Assembly (NCBI RefSeq): GCF_014203155.1 | Contig: NZ_JACHIK010000002.1 | Span: 412,574-476,573, forward strand | Length of the DNA: 64,000 nt | Origin: Shinella fusca | Lineage (GTDB): Bacteria; Pseudomonadota; Alphaproteobacteria; Rhizobiales; Rhizobiaceae | Direction: 5' to 3' | Part shown: piece after piece, positions 46,261 to 54,601 of the stretch | Numbering within the stretch: the stretch's first letter is position 1 | How the letters are laid out: each line of letters opens with the position of its first letter | Notes under the pieces: model-generated | The model's input: the letters and a program-made list of their open reading frames with translations, nothing else | Databases searched by the model: none | What the model was told of the DNA's origin: nothing | Program-made: the position numbers and the translations under genes

Positions 46261-46467
46261 TTACTCCTGCGTCAGGCCGTCGAAGACTTCCAGCAGGGCG
46301 TCCACGATTGCCTGGCCGAGCGCATTGGCCGCGGCAGCGATCTGCTCGTCACCTTGATCGCGCGCCGCCAGGCAAAGGTTGCCGCCCTCCTCCGCAACGA
46401 TCGCTCTCGCCCGCTCAATTGCCCATTGCGCAAGATCGCTGCGATTTTTGATCGTAACAGTTTCCAT
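46261..46467 (-). CDS. Small hypothetical protein
   Basis: This 68-residue acidic helical protein begins METVTIKNRSDLAQWAIERA and ends LLEVFDGLTQE. Its balanced composition suggests a real gene, unlike the surrounding frames. The TAA stop is at 46261. No known domain; it sits alone between IS debris and unannotated sequence. Confidence 0.6.
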   Translation of the reverse strand: METVTIKNRSDLAQWAIERARAIVAEEGGNLCLAARDQGDEQIAAAANALGQAIVDALLEVFDGLTQE

Positions 46468-46927
46468 GCTGGTGACCTCGATTACAGTTTCTTGGATACC
46501 GTGCGATAAGATTTTGGCGAGCGCATCGAGTTTTGCGTATGCGCTTGTCTCAATCGGCTCTTGCCGTTCCCTAGCGGTCTTTGGCGATTGGTACCATAGC
46601 GATCAGCAGACGACTGTCGTATCGCTTGACCTTAAACCACGATCACGGCTGATTTCCATCCCAACAGTCTCCGGCATTGTGATGCCCTGGTGCAGGATGT
46701 CTCCCGCTCGCTTCGTTGAATGTCTTATCCTGATGTGTTGGACGCCGATTAATCTCGCCTCGGCTCTGCAATGCGAACGCTCGTGGATTGAGGCCATGGA
46801 GGCTGGAGCTGAGCCGATCCTGGATGAACCGGGCTCAAGGCGCTTGCTGACGTTCATACGCAATTGTCGCCGCTTAGAAGCATTTGCGGACGACGGTCAG
46901 TAGTATGACACCCACAAGGAGGAGCGG
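46468..46927. other. No recognisable gene
   Basis: A 174-codon open frame on the plus strand (46379-46903) overlaps the antisense of the small gene at 46261-46467 and shows no domain; its last third (ERSWIEAMEAGAEPILDEPG) has balanced composition, so a degraded gene is possible. I see no RNA gene or repeat. Confidence 0.3.
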
Positions 46928-47044
46928 CTACCAGTCTATATCCGGGTCGCTTAGATAGGCAGGGATTTGCGCATTCGCCCCGCCGGCAGCCTGGAGCAAA
47001 GCCACGCAGCGGTCACGCTCCATCTTGATTGCTTCAACAATCAT
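46928..47044 (-). CDS. Tiny ORF, third of a coupled set
   Basis: A 38-codon ORF encodes MIVEAIKMERDRCVALLQAA and ends AYLSDPDIDW. Its ATG overlaps the stop of the preceding 52-codon ORF (ATGA), the pattern of coupled genes. Composition looks protein-like. Function unknown. Confidence 0.45.
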   Translation of the reverse strand: MIVEAIKMERDRCVALLQAAGGANAQIPAYLSDPDIDW

Positions 47045-47199
47045 TTTGACAGGGCCTTCTGGCCGCAGGCGAGATGCCGGGCGGCAATCGACCAGGCGGG
47101 CCGCTCCGTGCTTGAATGAAATAGGCCAATCTCCGAGCTCAATCGCTTCTCCTCGGCGACATGAGCCGGGAGAATGGCAAGCTTAGCTTGCGTCAGCAT
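47041..47199 (-). CDS. Small ORF, second of a coupled set
   Basis: This 52-residue ORF begins MLTQAKLAILPAHVAEEKRL. A good ribosome site (TTAAGGG, part of the previous gene's stop region) precedes it. It overlaps the following 38-codon ORF. No domain recognised. Confidence 0.5.
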   Translation of the reverse strand: MLTQAKLAILPAHVAEEKRLSSEIGLFHSSTERPAWSIAARHLACGQKALSK

Positions 47200-47209
47200 T
47201 TTCGGACCC

Positions 47210-47425
47210 TTAACCGTGCGCCGATGCGACGAACGACGCGAAGGAAAACGGTTGTGGCGTGATATTGCCATACGGCGTATAGGTGCCGTCCTCCTGAAAC
47301 GGTGGGTGAAACAGCGCGCGCTCGAACTTCTGCTCTGCAACCAGAGAGGCTCTTCTGAAGAGTTCACGCACAAGACGCCATCGACTGCGACTTGAGCGAA
47401 CAAATGGTCGAGATGCGATGAACAC
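47210..47425 (-). CDS. Small ORF, first of a coupled set
   Basis: A 71-codon frame encodes RELFRRASLVAEQKFERALF and then FQEDGTYTPYGNITPQPF, ending SFVASAHG. The C-terminal half looks like genuine protein; the start is uncertain, so it may be the tail of a truncated gene. It ends ten bases before the next ORF on the same strand. Confidence 0.4.
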   Translation of the reverse strand: MFIASRPFVRSSRSRWRLVRELFRRASLVAEQKFERALFHPPFQEDGTYTPYGNITPQPFSFASFVASAHG

Positions 47426-47655
47426 GACCCTTCATATCTGGCTGTCTCATCCGGTGCCTTGACTGGGATGGCAGAGATGCGCGTTGTCCACGTCACGCTA
47501 GTATTGCGCAAGCAGAGAGCCCTCAACAATCAAGTCCTTTCTGATTTCTGTCCTGCAGAGGAATGCCGGCGTGATTTTTCAGCAAGTTATAGGAGAGCAA
47601 GCTGGTCTATCCTTTTGCGACATTGTTTACATATCAACTGCAATTGGAAGCCGTC

Positions 47656-48078
47656 TCACCTGCTCCATGGGTTGATCAGTTCGATGCCAAAGCCCTCAAA
47701 ATCCTTGATGTTGCGCGTTGCGAGCGTGAGGTCGTGTGCAATCGCGGTGGCTGCGATCAAGCCATCCATCGATGACATGCCTCGGCCCCTTCGCTTTGCA
47801 TGCCCCATCAAATCGCCCCAAGCTAAGGCAACACGTTCTTCCACTGGAATGACACGATGCTCGAAACGTTGTGGCAGATCGCAGGCAAGCCACTCGGTTA
47901 GTGCATCGCGTTTTCGCCCGTTGTCCATAAGGGCAACGCCCCGGCGAATTTCCGCCAGCGAAATGACACTTAGAAAGGAGCGGTCCTCATCGAGTCGGCC
48001 CAACCATTCGAGAACGTGGTCTTCAGGGCGCGGCTTTGTTATCTCTGACAGAACATTGGTATCGAGTAGAATTCTCAC
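47656..48078 (-). CDS. vapC: VapC-type PIN-domain toxin
   Basis: The 140-residue ribonuclease begins MRILLDTNVLSEITKPRPED with the first catalytic aspartate, and carries SVISLAEIRRGV, the acidic SSMDGLIAATAIAHDLTLAT and NIKDFEGFGIELINPW segments of VapC toxins. Its start overlaps the antitoxin stop by four bases. It would cleave a specific RNA when the antitoxin is lost. Confidence 0.93.
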   Translation of the reverse strand: MRILLDTNVLSEITKPRPEDHVLEWLGRLDEDRSFLSVISLAEIRRGVALMDNGRKRDALTEWLACDLPQRFEHRVIPVEERVALAWGDLMGHAKRRGRGMSSMDGLIAATAIAHDLTLATRNIKDFEGFGIELINPWSR

Positions 48079-48341
48079 AGCGACAAATCACGTGGTTCGT
48101 CGCGCTGACGCTCAAGGTCTAGATCGGCGCTTCGTAGGGGCGAGTCCATCAGAAACTCAACAAGCGTGCCCCTGCGTACGGTCTTCCGTTGCCATTCTTC
48201 GACAGAAACGACAACGACGCTTGGCTTGCCGTTTCGGGTAATTGTCTGCGGTGCGGATTGCGCACGGTCGATGACCTCGGAAAGTTTTGCTTTTGCGTTG
48301 GCGACGGTCCAGATTTTTTCGTCGTGTGGTGATGGTTGCAT
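48075..48341 (-). CDS. Phd/YefM-type antitoxin paired with VapC
   Basis: The 88-residue protein has the Phd/YefM DNA-binding N-terminus (WTVANAKAKLSEVIDRAQSA, PQTITRNGKPSVVVVSVEEW) and a charged toxin-binding tail. It precedes the PIN gene and lies next to three tandem repeats that probably form its operator. Confidence 0.93.
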   Translation of the reverse strand: MQPSPHDEKIWTVANAKAKLSEVIDRAQSAPQTITRNGKPSVVVVSVEEWQRKTVRRGTLVEFLMDSPLRSADLDLERQRDEPRDLSL

Positions 48342-48351
48342 AGTGGATGCC

Positions 48352-48378
48352 TGATGACTAGCGTGACTATGATGACTA
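48352..48378 (-). promoter_or_regulatory. Tandem repeat operator of the toxin-antitoxin operon
   Basis: Three contiguous 9-base units, TGATGACTA, GCGTGACTA and TGATGACTA, lie ten bases upstream of the antitoxin start and abut a TATAAT-like stretch. They fit an autorepressor operator overlapping the promoter. Confidence 0.6.
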
Positions 48379-48431
48379 TATAATCCAATGCTGGATGAGC
48401 GACAAGTAGCTTGACGACGGGGGAGGGGAAC

Positions 48432-49628
48432 TCAGAGCCCGGCAGCCTTGGTGAGGTTGACGCGGAACCTGTCGCGGCGGCGCTGGTAGCGGCGGGTCAT
48501 TTCGGCGGAGGCGTGCCCGAGCTGCTTCTGGACGTGGCGTTCGTCGACTTCGGCCGAGGAGGCAAGGCCTGCGCGCAGCGAATGGCCGGCGAATTTCCGC
48601 CCGCGCCCGGCCTCGGGAAGATCGCCGCGCACACCGGCGGCCAGCGCCGTCTTCCTGACGAGGCGGGCCACCTCCTGGTCGTTGAGCCGGTCGGGGCCGA
48701 CGTCCTTGCCTTTGCCGGTCACGCGGCGGAAGAGCGGTCCCCTGGCGATCCTGGCAAAGCGGATCCAGGTTTCGAGCGCAACGACGGGGCAGGTGGCCTC
48801 GCGGGAGCCGCGGCCGATCTCCACCTCGCGCCAGCCGGTCTTGCCGCGCAGCGTCAGGAGCAGGCCCCGATCGAAGATTTCGACCCAGCCGCGTCCATCC
48901 TCGCTCTGGTCACGCCCGAGGTCGAGGCCGGTGATTTCCGAGCGGCGCAGGCCACCGGCAAAGCCGATCAGCAGCATGGCCCGGTCGCGCAGGCCACGCA
49001 AGCTTGCCCGGTCGAGCGTCTCCAGCATGGCGATCAGGTCTTCCGGCAGGATCGCCTCCTTCTGCCGCGGCGGGGCGGCATGCCTGTTGCGGATGCCGGC
49101 AAGGACGGTGGCGATGGCGCGGTCCCTGCGGTCGAGCTTTTCTCCGCCGCGCTGGGCATAGTTCCAGCAAAGCGACGACAGCCGCCGTTCGATGGTCGAA
49201 ACGCTCATCGGCTTGCCGACGCCTGCAGATGTGCTTGCGGCGCTGCCGGTGGCGCAGGCGGTGATGTAGAGGCCGACCACCTGCGGGTCGGCAGGAAGAA
49301 GCGGAAGATTCTGCCGCCGGCACCAGGCGGCAAAGTGCTTCCAGTCGGAAGCATAGGCGCGCCGGGTATTGGCGGAGGCGGCGGCCTCGACATAGGCGCG
49401 GGCGCGATCGGTGAGATCCTGCAGATGCGCGGTCGCGCCGGAACGGCCTTCCGGAGAAGGGGAGGGGAGGGCGGCCGACATCGGCGCAAGCGAAACATTA
49501 ACCGCAAGCGCTGTATTATCCGCCGGCGTAGCGTGTTCCGGAGCGGGCTTTTCGCTGTTCTGCTCGACGAGAGAGGTCATATCCTCATAAGAGGGCATAA
49601 CGAGCGATAATGCAAGATTATCGTTCAT
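48432..49628 (-). CDS. Tyrosine recombinase/integrase
   Basis: The 398-residue protein has an N-terminal core-binding domain (ARAYVEAAASANTRRAYASD) and the catalytic domain with Arg in FAGGLRRSEITG, His-x-x-Arg in GHSLRAGL, His in QLGHASAEM and the nucleophile tyrosine in TRRYQRRR. All five key positions are present. It is divergent from a DUF1403-scpB pair, a grouping found on rhizobial plasmids and chromids. Its first codons overlap a repeat that is probably its own operator. Confidence 0.93.
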   Translation of the reverse strand: MNDNLALSLVMPSYEDMTSLVEQNSEKPAPEHATPADNTALAVNVSLAPMSAALPSPSPEGRSGATAHLQDLTDRARAYVEAAASANTRRAYASDWKHFAAWCRRQNLPLLPADPQVVGLYITACATGSAASTSAGVGKPMSVSTIERRLSSLCWNYAQRGGEKLDRRDRAIATVLAGIRNRHAAPPRQKEAILPEDLIAMLETLDRASLRGLRDRAMLLIGFAGGLRRSEITGLDLGRDQSEDGRGWVEIFDRGLLLTLRGKTGWREVEIGRGSREATCPVVALETWIRFARIARGPLFRRVTGKGKDVGPDRLNDQEVARLVRKTALAAGVRGDLPEAGRGRKFAGHSLRAGLASSAEVDERHVQKQLGHASAEMTRRYQRRRDRFRVNLTKAAGL

Positions 49629-49633
49629 TATCG
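49605..49633. repeat. Inverted repeats overlapping the integrase start
   Basis: CGATAATG (49605-49612) faces CATTATCG (49626-49633), with an additional GATTATCG (49616-49623) between. The right arm covers the integrase start codon. The position between divergent genes suggests an operator. Confidence 0.55.
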
Positions 49634-49705
49634 AGGTTCGACAAGCTGTGCGGTTTTATGGATGATTTGTGGTATTAACCGCACGATTGCTGTAGGCTTC
49701 CCGGC

Positions 49706-50659
49706 ATGGATTCGCGCGTCATCTCCGTTCCGGTCCCCGCATCGCCCTTGCCGCACATTCCCGGCTGGGCGCTGCCGCGCGGCCGCGAACCGAAAGACCT
49801 CGACGCCGCCTTTGCCGCGGGCATCGCCTTGAAATCGCTGGACGATCTTGTCCGCGCCGCACCCATTTGGGCCGGTTGCTGGCGCGCGCGACAGGCGCTG
49901 AAATGCGCCGCCGCCGCGATCCGGCTGACGGGCCGCAGCGAGGATGAGGCAGCGTTGCGCGATGCCGTGCTGCTGACGGAGGCCGGTGACGATCCCGGTC
50001 CGGCCGGCCGGGTGTTCTTGGCCACCAAGAGGTTTTCTGCGCGAAAACCCGGCTTTTCGACGAAAAGCGTGATGGAACTGGCCGATCTGCTGGACCTCGC
50101 CTGGGATGAGCGGCTTGCCGAAGCCGTCGACCATGGCGACAGGATGCTACAGGCTGGGCGGCCGGCCCCCTTCGCCGCGGCGGACCTCGTGTCGGCAATG
50201 TGTGCCGCGCGCCCGGATGCCGAGCCGCTGGCATGGATGCTGGCCGATGGGCTGATCGCCGTAATGCTGAAATGGGATGTTGCCGTGCCGCTGCTGATGG
50301 CCGAGCGCTACGGCCCGGCCTTCAAGACGCTCGGGGGCAGGGGACGCGTGCGCCCGGGCGATCCGGCCTTTGCCCGAGCCGTCTGCCTTTCCCTGACCGA
50401 AGGAGCCGGCGCGGCGTTGCGTTCGGCATCGGAAATCGCCCGCCGGGCGGATGCGCTTGTCGCCGCCGCGCCGAAGGTCCGCACCCGGGGCGCCGGCGCG
50501 GTCATCGCGAAACTGCTCGAGGACGATGCCGTGCCGGCTTCGGCCCCGGGCAGCGGCCTCTCGCGCTGGGCGGCGACCCGGCTGTTCGACCGGCTGGAAG
50601 GCTTTGGCGCCGTGCGGGAACTGTCCGGCCGCACCTCGTTCCGGATCTATGGGCTGTGA
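49706..50659 (+). CDS. DUF1403 family protein
   Basis: The 317-residue protein has the DUF1403 pattern ([80 protein letters not shown]). The family is almost limited to Rhizobiales and is nearly always beside scpB; its function is unknown. It ends two bases before the scpB start, so they are coupled. A role in replicon maintenance is an inference from the neighbours. Confidence 0.9.
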   Translation: MDSRVISVPVPASPLPHIPGWALPRGREPKDLDAAFAAGIALKSLDDLVRAAPIWAGCWRARQALKCAAAAIRLTGRSEDEAALRDAVLLTEAGDDPGPAGRVFLATKRFSARKPGFSTKSVMELADLLDLAWDERLAEAVDHGDRMLQAGRPAPFAAADLVSAMCAARPDAEPLAWMLADGLIAVMLKWDVAVPLLMAERYGPAFKTLGGRGRVRPGDPAFARAVCLSLTEGAGAALRSASEIARRADALVAAAPKVRTRGAGAVIAKLLEDDAVPASAPGSGLSRWAATRLFDRLEGFGAVRELSGRTSFRIYGL

Positions 50660-50661
50660 CG

Positions 50662-51345
50662 ATGGTTGAACCGGACGCAAGCGGCACGCGGCGAAACCGC
50701 AGATCGACATCGGAGGACGACGTCCTTCTGGATCGGGAGCTGGCGGATCTGCCGCCGGACCTGCGCTGGCGCGAATGGATGCTGCGCGTCGAGGCGGTGA
50801 TTTTTGCCGCGGCAGAGCCGGTCAGCCGGGAGGCGTTGGCCCGTGTCGTCGGCAGGGACTGCAGCATCGACCTCCTGATCGACGACCTGCAGGAAGAACT
50901 CCGTGACCGGCCCTATGAGATCGTCTTCGTCGCCGGCGGATGGCAGCACCGAAGCCGTTCGGCTTACGCATCCGCAATCCGGGCGTCGCAAGCACCGACA
51001 CGGGTAGGGGCGCCGGCGCTCTCCGATTTCGAGGCCATGGTGCTGATGGCCATCGCCTATTTCCAGCCGATCACCCGCGGCGACCTGTCGAAAATCTTCG
51101 GCAAGGAGGTCAGCCGCGACACGATCGCCAGCCTGCGCAACGCCAATTTCCTCGCCTCCGGCCCACGCAGCCCGACGCCGGGCGCGCCCTATACCTATGT
51201 CACGACGAAGCAGTTCCTCTCAGCCTTCGGCATGCAGACGCTGCGCGATCTGCCCGACATCGAGGCGCTGGAGGATGCCGGGCTGCTCAGCCGGAAAGGC
51301 ATGCAGGAGGAATCCGTCGGGGCGGCGGAGGGCGAGGAAGAATAG
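50662..51345 (+). CDS. scpB: ScpB-like chromosome/replicon segregation protein
   Basis: This 227-residue protein has the double winged-helix ScpB architecture: RVEAVIFAAAEPVSREALAR, PYEIVFVAGGWQHRSR, FEAMVLMAIAYFQPITRGDL and DLPDIEALEDAGLLSRKG. ScpB is normally part of the SMC-ScpAB condensin; here it lacks an scpA neighbour and pairs with DUF1403 and an integrase, so it is likely an accessory copy. Confidence 0.9.
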   Translation: MVEPDASGTRRNRRSTSEDDVLLDRELADLPPDLRWREWMLRVEAVIFAAAEPVSREALARVVGRDCSIDLLIDDLQEELRDRPYEIVFVAGGWQHRSRSAYASAIRASQAPTRVGAPALSDFEAMVLMAIAYFQPITRGDLSKIFGKEVSRDTIASLRNANFLASGPRSPTPGAPYTYVTTKQFLSAFGMQTLRDLPDIEALEDAGLLSRKGMQEESVGAAEGEEE

Positions 51346-51386
51346 ATGGTGATTAGCGTCGCGGGAGCCCATAGTCGCTTGTCGGT

Positions 51387-51965
51387 TCAGATCAGCCCGT
51401 CGATGTTCTGACGAAGCAGTGCCGGAAATGTCTTCAGACCGCTTTGTTGAAGTCCATCGATAAAGGTGTCGACCGAGGGCATCGTCTTTCGGAGATTGTG
51501 TCGGGCTCGTTTGACGCTGGAGATCAGCGCATCGGGAAACGCCGCATGGAGGTCGGTGAGGAAAGCATCCGGAGATTGGCTTGCCACGCCATGAGAGGCT
51601 AGATTCCTCGCCGGAAAGTCCTTGAGGTTCCAGGTGATGATATACGGGGCTTTGCCGGCGATGGCGGCGGCTAAGACATGCCGATCGTCAGGGTCGGGCA
51701 GACGGAGCTCCGGAATGAGGTGGCGGTAGTCGGTGACGTCCGCGTCCGGCAAGACCACCTTCATCCTGTCTCGTGTCGCTATAAGGCGTTCAATGGATAA
51801 TGCCGGCGTGTTGGCTGCGAGATTGCGAATCCACTCGTCATGAATGTCGTCTGTCCAGCGTGCTTCGACGAGGCCGTCGAAGGCGCACTGGATCAGAACG
51901 TTGCGTAGGTGAAACGGATAGAGGACGCAGGCATCATAAACTGCGACGGGCGGTTTAGAGGCCAT
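51387..51965 (-). CDS. PIN-domain protein, putative toxin
   Basis: The 192-residue protein starts MASKPPVAVYDACVLYPFHL with the PIN aspartate, and has DPDDRHVLAAAIAGKAPYII and TWNLKDFPARNL, the remaining acidic positions. It overlaps the upstream HTH gene by eleven bases, as in toxin-antitoxin modules, but belongs to a different PIN subgroup from the VapC at 47.7 kb. Confidence 0.85.
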   Translation of the reverse strand: MASKPPVAVYDACVLYPFHLRNVLIQCAFDGLVEARWTDDIHDEWIRNLAANTPALSIERLIATRDRMKVVLPDADVTDYRHLIPELRLPDPDDRHVLAAAIAGKAPYIITWNLKDFPARNLASHGVASQSPDAFLTDLHAAFPDALISSVKRARHNLRKTMPSVDTFIDGLQQSGLKTFPALLRQNIDGLI

Positions 51966-52401
51966 GGGTCTGAATGAGGTCCTCTGTGTCGTCGGCAAGC
52001 GCATCGAGCGCGGCCTGGCGAGTGTCGAGCTTGGATTTCAGTGCGAGCACGTCTTTCAGGAGGGCGCGACGATGCTTACCCACATAACGGAAGGGCAGAT
52101 CGCCCCGATCCATGCGCAAGACGACGAGAGGACGGGAGATGCCAAGAACGGCGGATGCTTCGGTCGGGCTGAGTTCCTGATCCTCAGCTAGCACCGCGAC
52201 GCGCTCGCCACGCAACATATGCGCCAAAAGCGCTTCAACTGCCGCGGCTGCCGAGGGCGGTATCGAGAGTGTCTGCTCCTTCCCACCTGCATGACGAACA
52301 TGGAGTTCCAGCCGGTCGCCCGCGGCCAGTTTCGGCAACGGCGTGGCTGCTTTGCGGTCGCGATCCGACAATCCGGCGAAATGAACGAGCTGGCTGGCCA
52401 T
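51955..52401 (-). CDS. Helix-turn-helix protein, putative antitoxin
   Basis: This 148-residue protein has a C-terminal excisionase/MerR-like DNA-binding segment (LSPTEASAVLGISRPLVVLR, MDRGDLPFRYVGKHRRALLK). Its end overlaps the PIN gene start. The pairing suggests antitoxin and autorepressor, though a stand-alone regulator is possible. Confidence 0.8.
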   Translation of the reverse strand: MASQLVHFAGLSDRDRKAATPLPKLAAGDRLELHVRHAGGKEQTLSIPPSAAAAVEALLAHMLRGERVAVLAEDQELSPTEASAVLGISRPLVVLRMDRGDLPFRYVGKHRRALLKDVLALKSKLDTRQAALDALADDTEDLIQTHGL

Positions 52402-52698
52402 TATAATGTCTCCTTGATCGCAATATAGTGCACACGATCTTTAACTGCAATAACTGAAACATCGCGGGGTTGATTGCACCGGCGGCGATGTTATTCAACA
52501 AGATCGTCATTGACGTTTGTGGCCGGGCGGCTTGCGGCACTCATGTGATCGCGCCCTCCACGGTCACTCCTCTGGCGGGGAGACCACCAAAGACACCATG
52601 CCTAATCACACTCGAATCTTTCCGATCCGCCCGCTTGGAGTGGAAGAACGGTGTTCAGCTGGGGTGTCAAAACATAGGCCGTTCTTCGACGCAACGCG
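52402..52698. other. Intergenic stretch without a recognisable gene
   Basis: Several short open frames exist on both strands, none with a recognisable domain or ribosome site. It lies between the PIN/HTH pair and the broken DJ-1-like gene and may be a recombination scar. Confidence 0.4.
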
Positions 52699-53585
52699 CT
52701 AGGCATCTAGGCAGTGTCCCCATAAACGGGGTTCATCTAGCGCTCGTGGACAAAGGTTGACTGGGGAAACGACACGGCGCGCAACTTCAGTCGCCTGCGC
52801 TCGAAAGCCGATGAACATCTCGTCCATAATCTTGAACACGGCCTCCGGCGCCGTGGCTGGCGTTCCGGCGTTGAAAGGCGGCTGCGGCGCATACTCCGCC
52901 ATAAGCTGGACGCCCTGTGCGTAAAAGTCGTCACGAAGCTTCGCGACGACGGTCAGACCAAGATCCATGCCGGCGGTCACACCGCCGCCGGTCAGCCGAT
53001 TGCGGTCGATCACCACGCGCTGGTCGGTTGGTATGGCCCCGAACTCCACGAGAAGGTCGCGCGTCGCCCAATGCGATGTGGCGTTATAACCCCGTAGCAA
53101 CCCGGCAGCACCCAGCACGAGTGAGCCGGTGCAGACCGACGTCCGAACTTCGCTCTGCTTCCGCGATCGGCGAGAAAACCGAGTGTCGCGTCGTCTTGCA
53201 TCGCGGCAAGCGTCCCTGTCGATCCTCCGGGGACGCAGATCACATCGAGGTCTCGCGGGCATTCGTCAAATGTCGAGGTTGGCAGGATGGTCAACCCCGT
53301 ATCCGAGACGATCGGATCGCGCGTCTTGGCAACGAGATGAACCGTTGCACCCATGAGGGACGCGAAGGCATATTGCGGCGCGACCATGTCGAGTGCCGTC
53401 ATTGCCGGATAGATCAAAAGCGCAACCTGATCCTGCCTGACCCAATCTGGCGGCATCGATGACATGTCGTGTCCGGCCTCTACTGGTTTGGAACTGGCGC
53501 GCGCATTCGCGCCGGTCAGGAGAGCAGGCCCGGCGGTGGCCGCTGTCGCGGCCCCCAGCATTGCTTGACGACGAGTAACAGACAT
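52699..53585 (-). pseudogene. DJ-1/PfpI-family protein with Tat signal, frameshifted
   Basis: The 5' frame encodes a twin-arginine signal (MSVTRRQAMLGAATAATAGP) and a DJ-1/PfpI domain (DQVALLIYPAMTALDMVAPQ; LDVICVPGGSTG). At about 53139-53145 the frame breaks; the continuation TSVCTGSLVLGAAGLLRGYN, with the nucleophile cysteine, lies one frame away and runs to 52699. A single-base deletion before ACGTCGGTCTGC explains it. Family members include isocyanide hydratase. The start follows GGAGATACGGG, eleven bases after the receptor's natural end, so the two were an operon. Confidence 0.8.
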
Positions 53586-53596
53586 CCCGTATCTCC

Positions 53597-54598
53597 CTAG
53601 AATTTGTAGCTGATCTGGCCGTAGATCGACCGAGGCGTACCCGGCGCAACCTGACCGCCAAATCAGGTGTAGGGAGTGTAGTACTTCTCGCCCGTCAGGT
53701 TTTTGACCGTCAAAGCCGCGCGGATTTTTTCATTCTCGTAGCCGAGCTTGGCGTCCGCGGTGAAGTATCCGTCGGTCTTCCAGTTGTTTGCTGAATCGAC
53801 GAACTGGTTGGACGCGACGTAGATGCCTGCGCCGACGCTCCAGCCCGGCAGCTTGTCTTCGTCGAACGTGTAGTTCACCCATAGACGCCCGGAATGTTCC
53901 GGCACCATCGGCAAGCGGTTACCGTCTGCAGCCGATGGCGTGGAGCTTGCAAACTCCGCGTTCGTGTAGCCATAGCTGGCCAGAACGCTCCAACGCTCAT
54001 TCGGCTGGTAGATCAGGTCAGCCTCGAAGCCGCGCGAACGCTGTTCGGAGAGACCGCCCTCTGTCAGAGAAATCTGGTAGGGAACGTTCGTTCTGTCGAT
54101 ATTGAAAACAGCCAGCGTTCCGGTCAGTTCTTCGTTGAAATTAAACCGGACCCCGGCTTCCAGGCTGCGCGAAAGTTCGGGTTTTGGCTCCGCAAACGTC
54201 TGCGAGAACGGAACCCACCGCATGCCCTCGCTATAGCCGGCGTAGACGGAGAATTCGTCCGTGATATCGACGACGGCGCCGAGGCGAGGCAGGAACCGGG
54301 TCTCGCTCGTAACGAACGTCTTCGACGGCGCGTAGGCACGTTCCTCGTAGGTGATGTCGAGTGACCCCAGCCGTTCCCCGGCCAGGAGATGCACACGATC
54401 GTAGAGGGTGGACTGTATCTGGGCGAAAATACCCTTCGTGATGTAGGTATTATTCCAGTCGAACATGGACATCGTCTCGCCAGCGCCGACGACCGGAATG
54501 AAGAAAGGCGGGAAGACGGGATTTTTGAGGTCGACAAGCGTTGGCGTGCATCCATATCCCAGCAGATAGCAATAGTTGCCAAGCGTATCGATGTTCAT
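53597..54598 (-). pseudogene. TonB-dependent receptor, C-terminal fragment with nonsense codon
   Basis: About 311 codons of barrel are readable (FDWNNTYITKGIFAQIQSTL; FLPRLGAVVDITDEFSVYAG; RSRGFEADLIYQPNERWSVL; AALTVKNLTGEKYYTPYT) before an in-frame TGA at 53663. Translation past it gives FGGQVAPGTPRSIYGQISYK plus the terminal Phe at 53600, the normal receptor end; TGA probably replaces TGG. The N-terminal plug and signal are missing: at about 54600 the sequence abuts a CopD fragment in opposite orientation. A dead copy. Confidence 0.85.
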
Positions 54599-54601
54599 GA
54601 C

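Noticed and set aside
46379..46903. Plus-strand ORF of 174 codons
   Set aside because: Overlaps a better small gene, lacks a ribosome site and any domain; kept only as possible debris.
53663..53665. TGA in the receptor as selenocysteine
   Set aside because: No selenocysteine is expected in a barrel end; the expected residue is probably tryptophan and the gene also lacks its 5' half.
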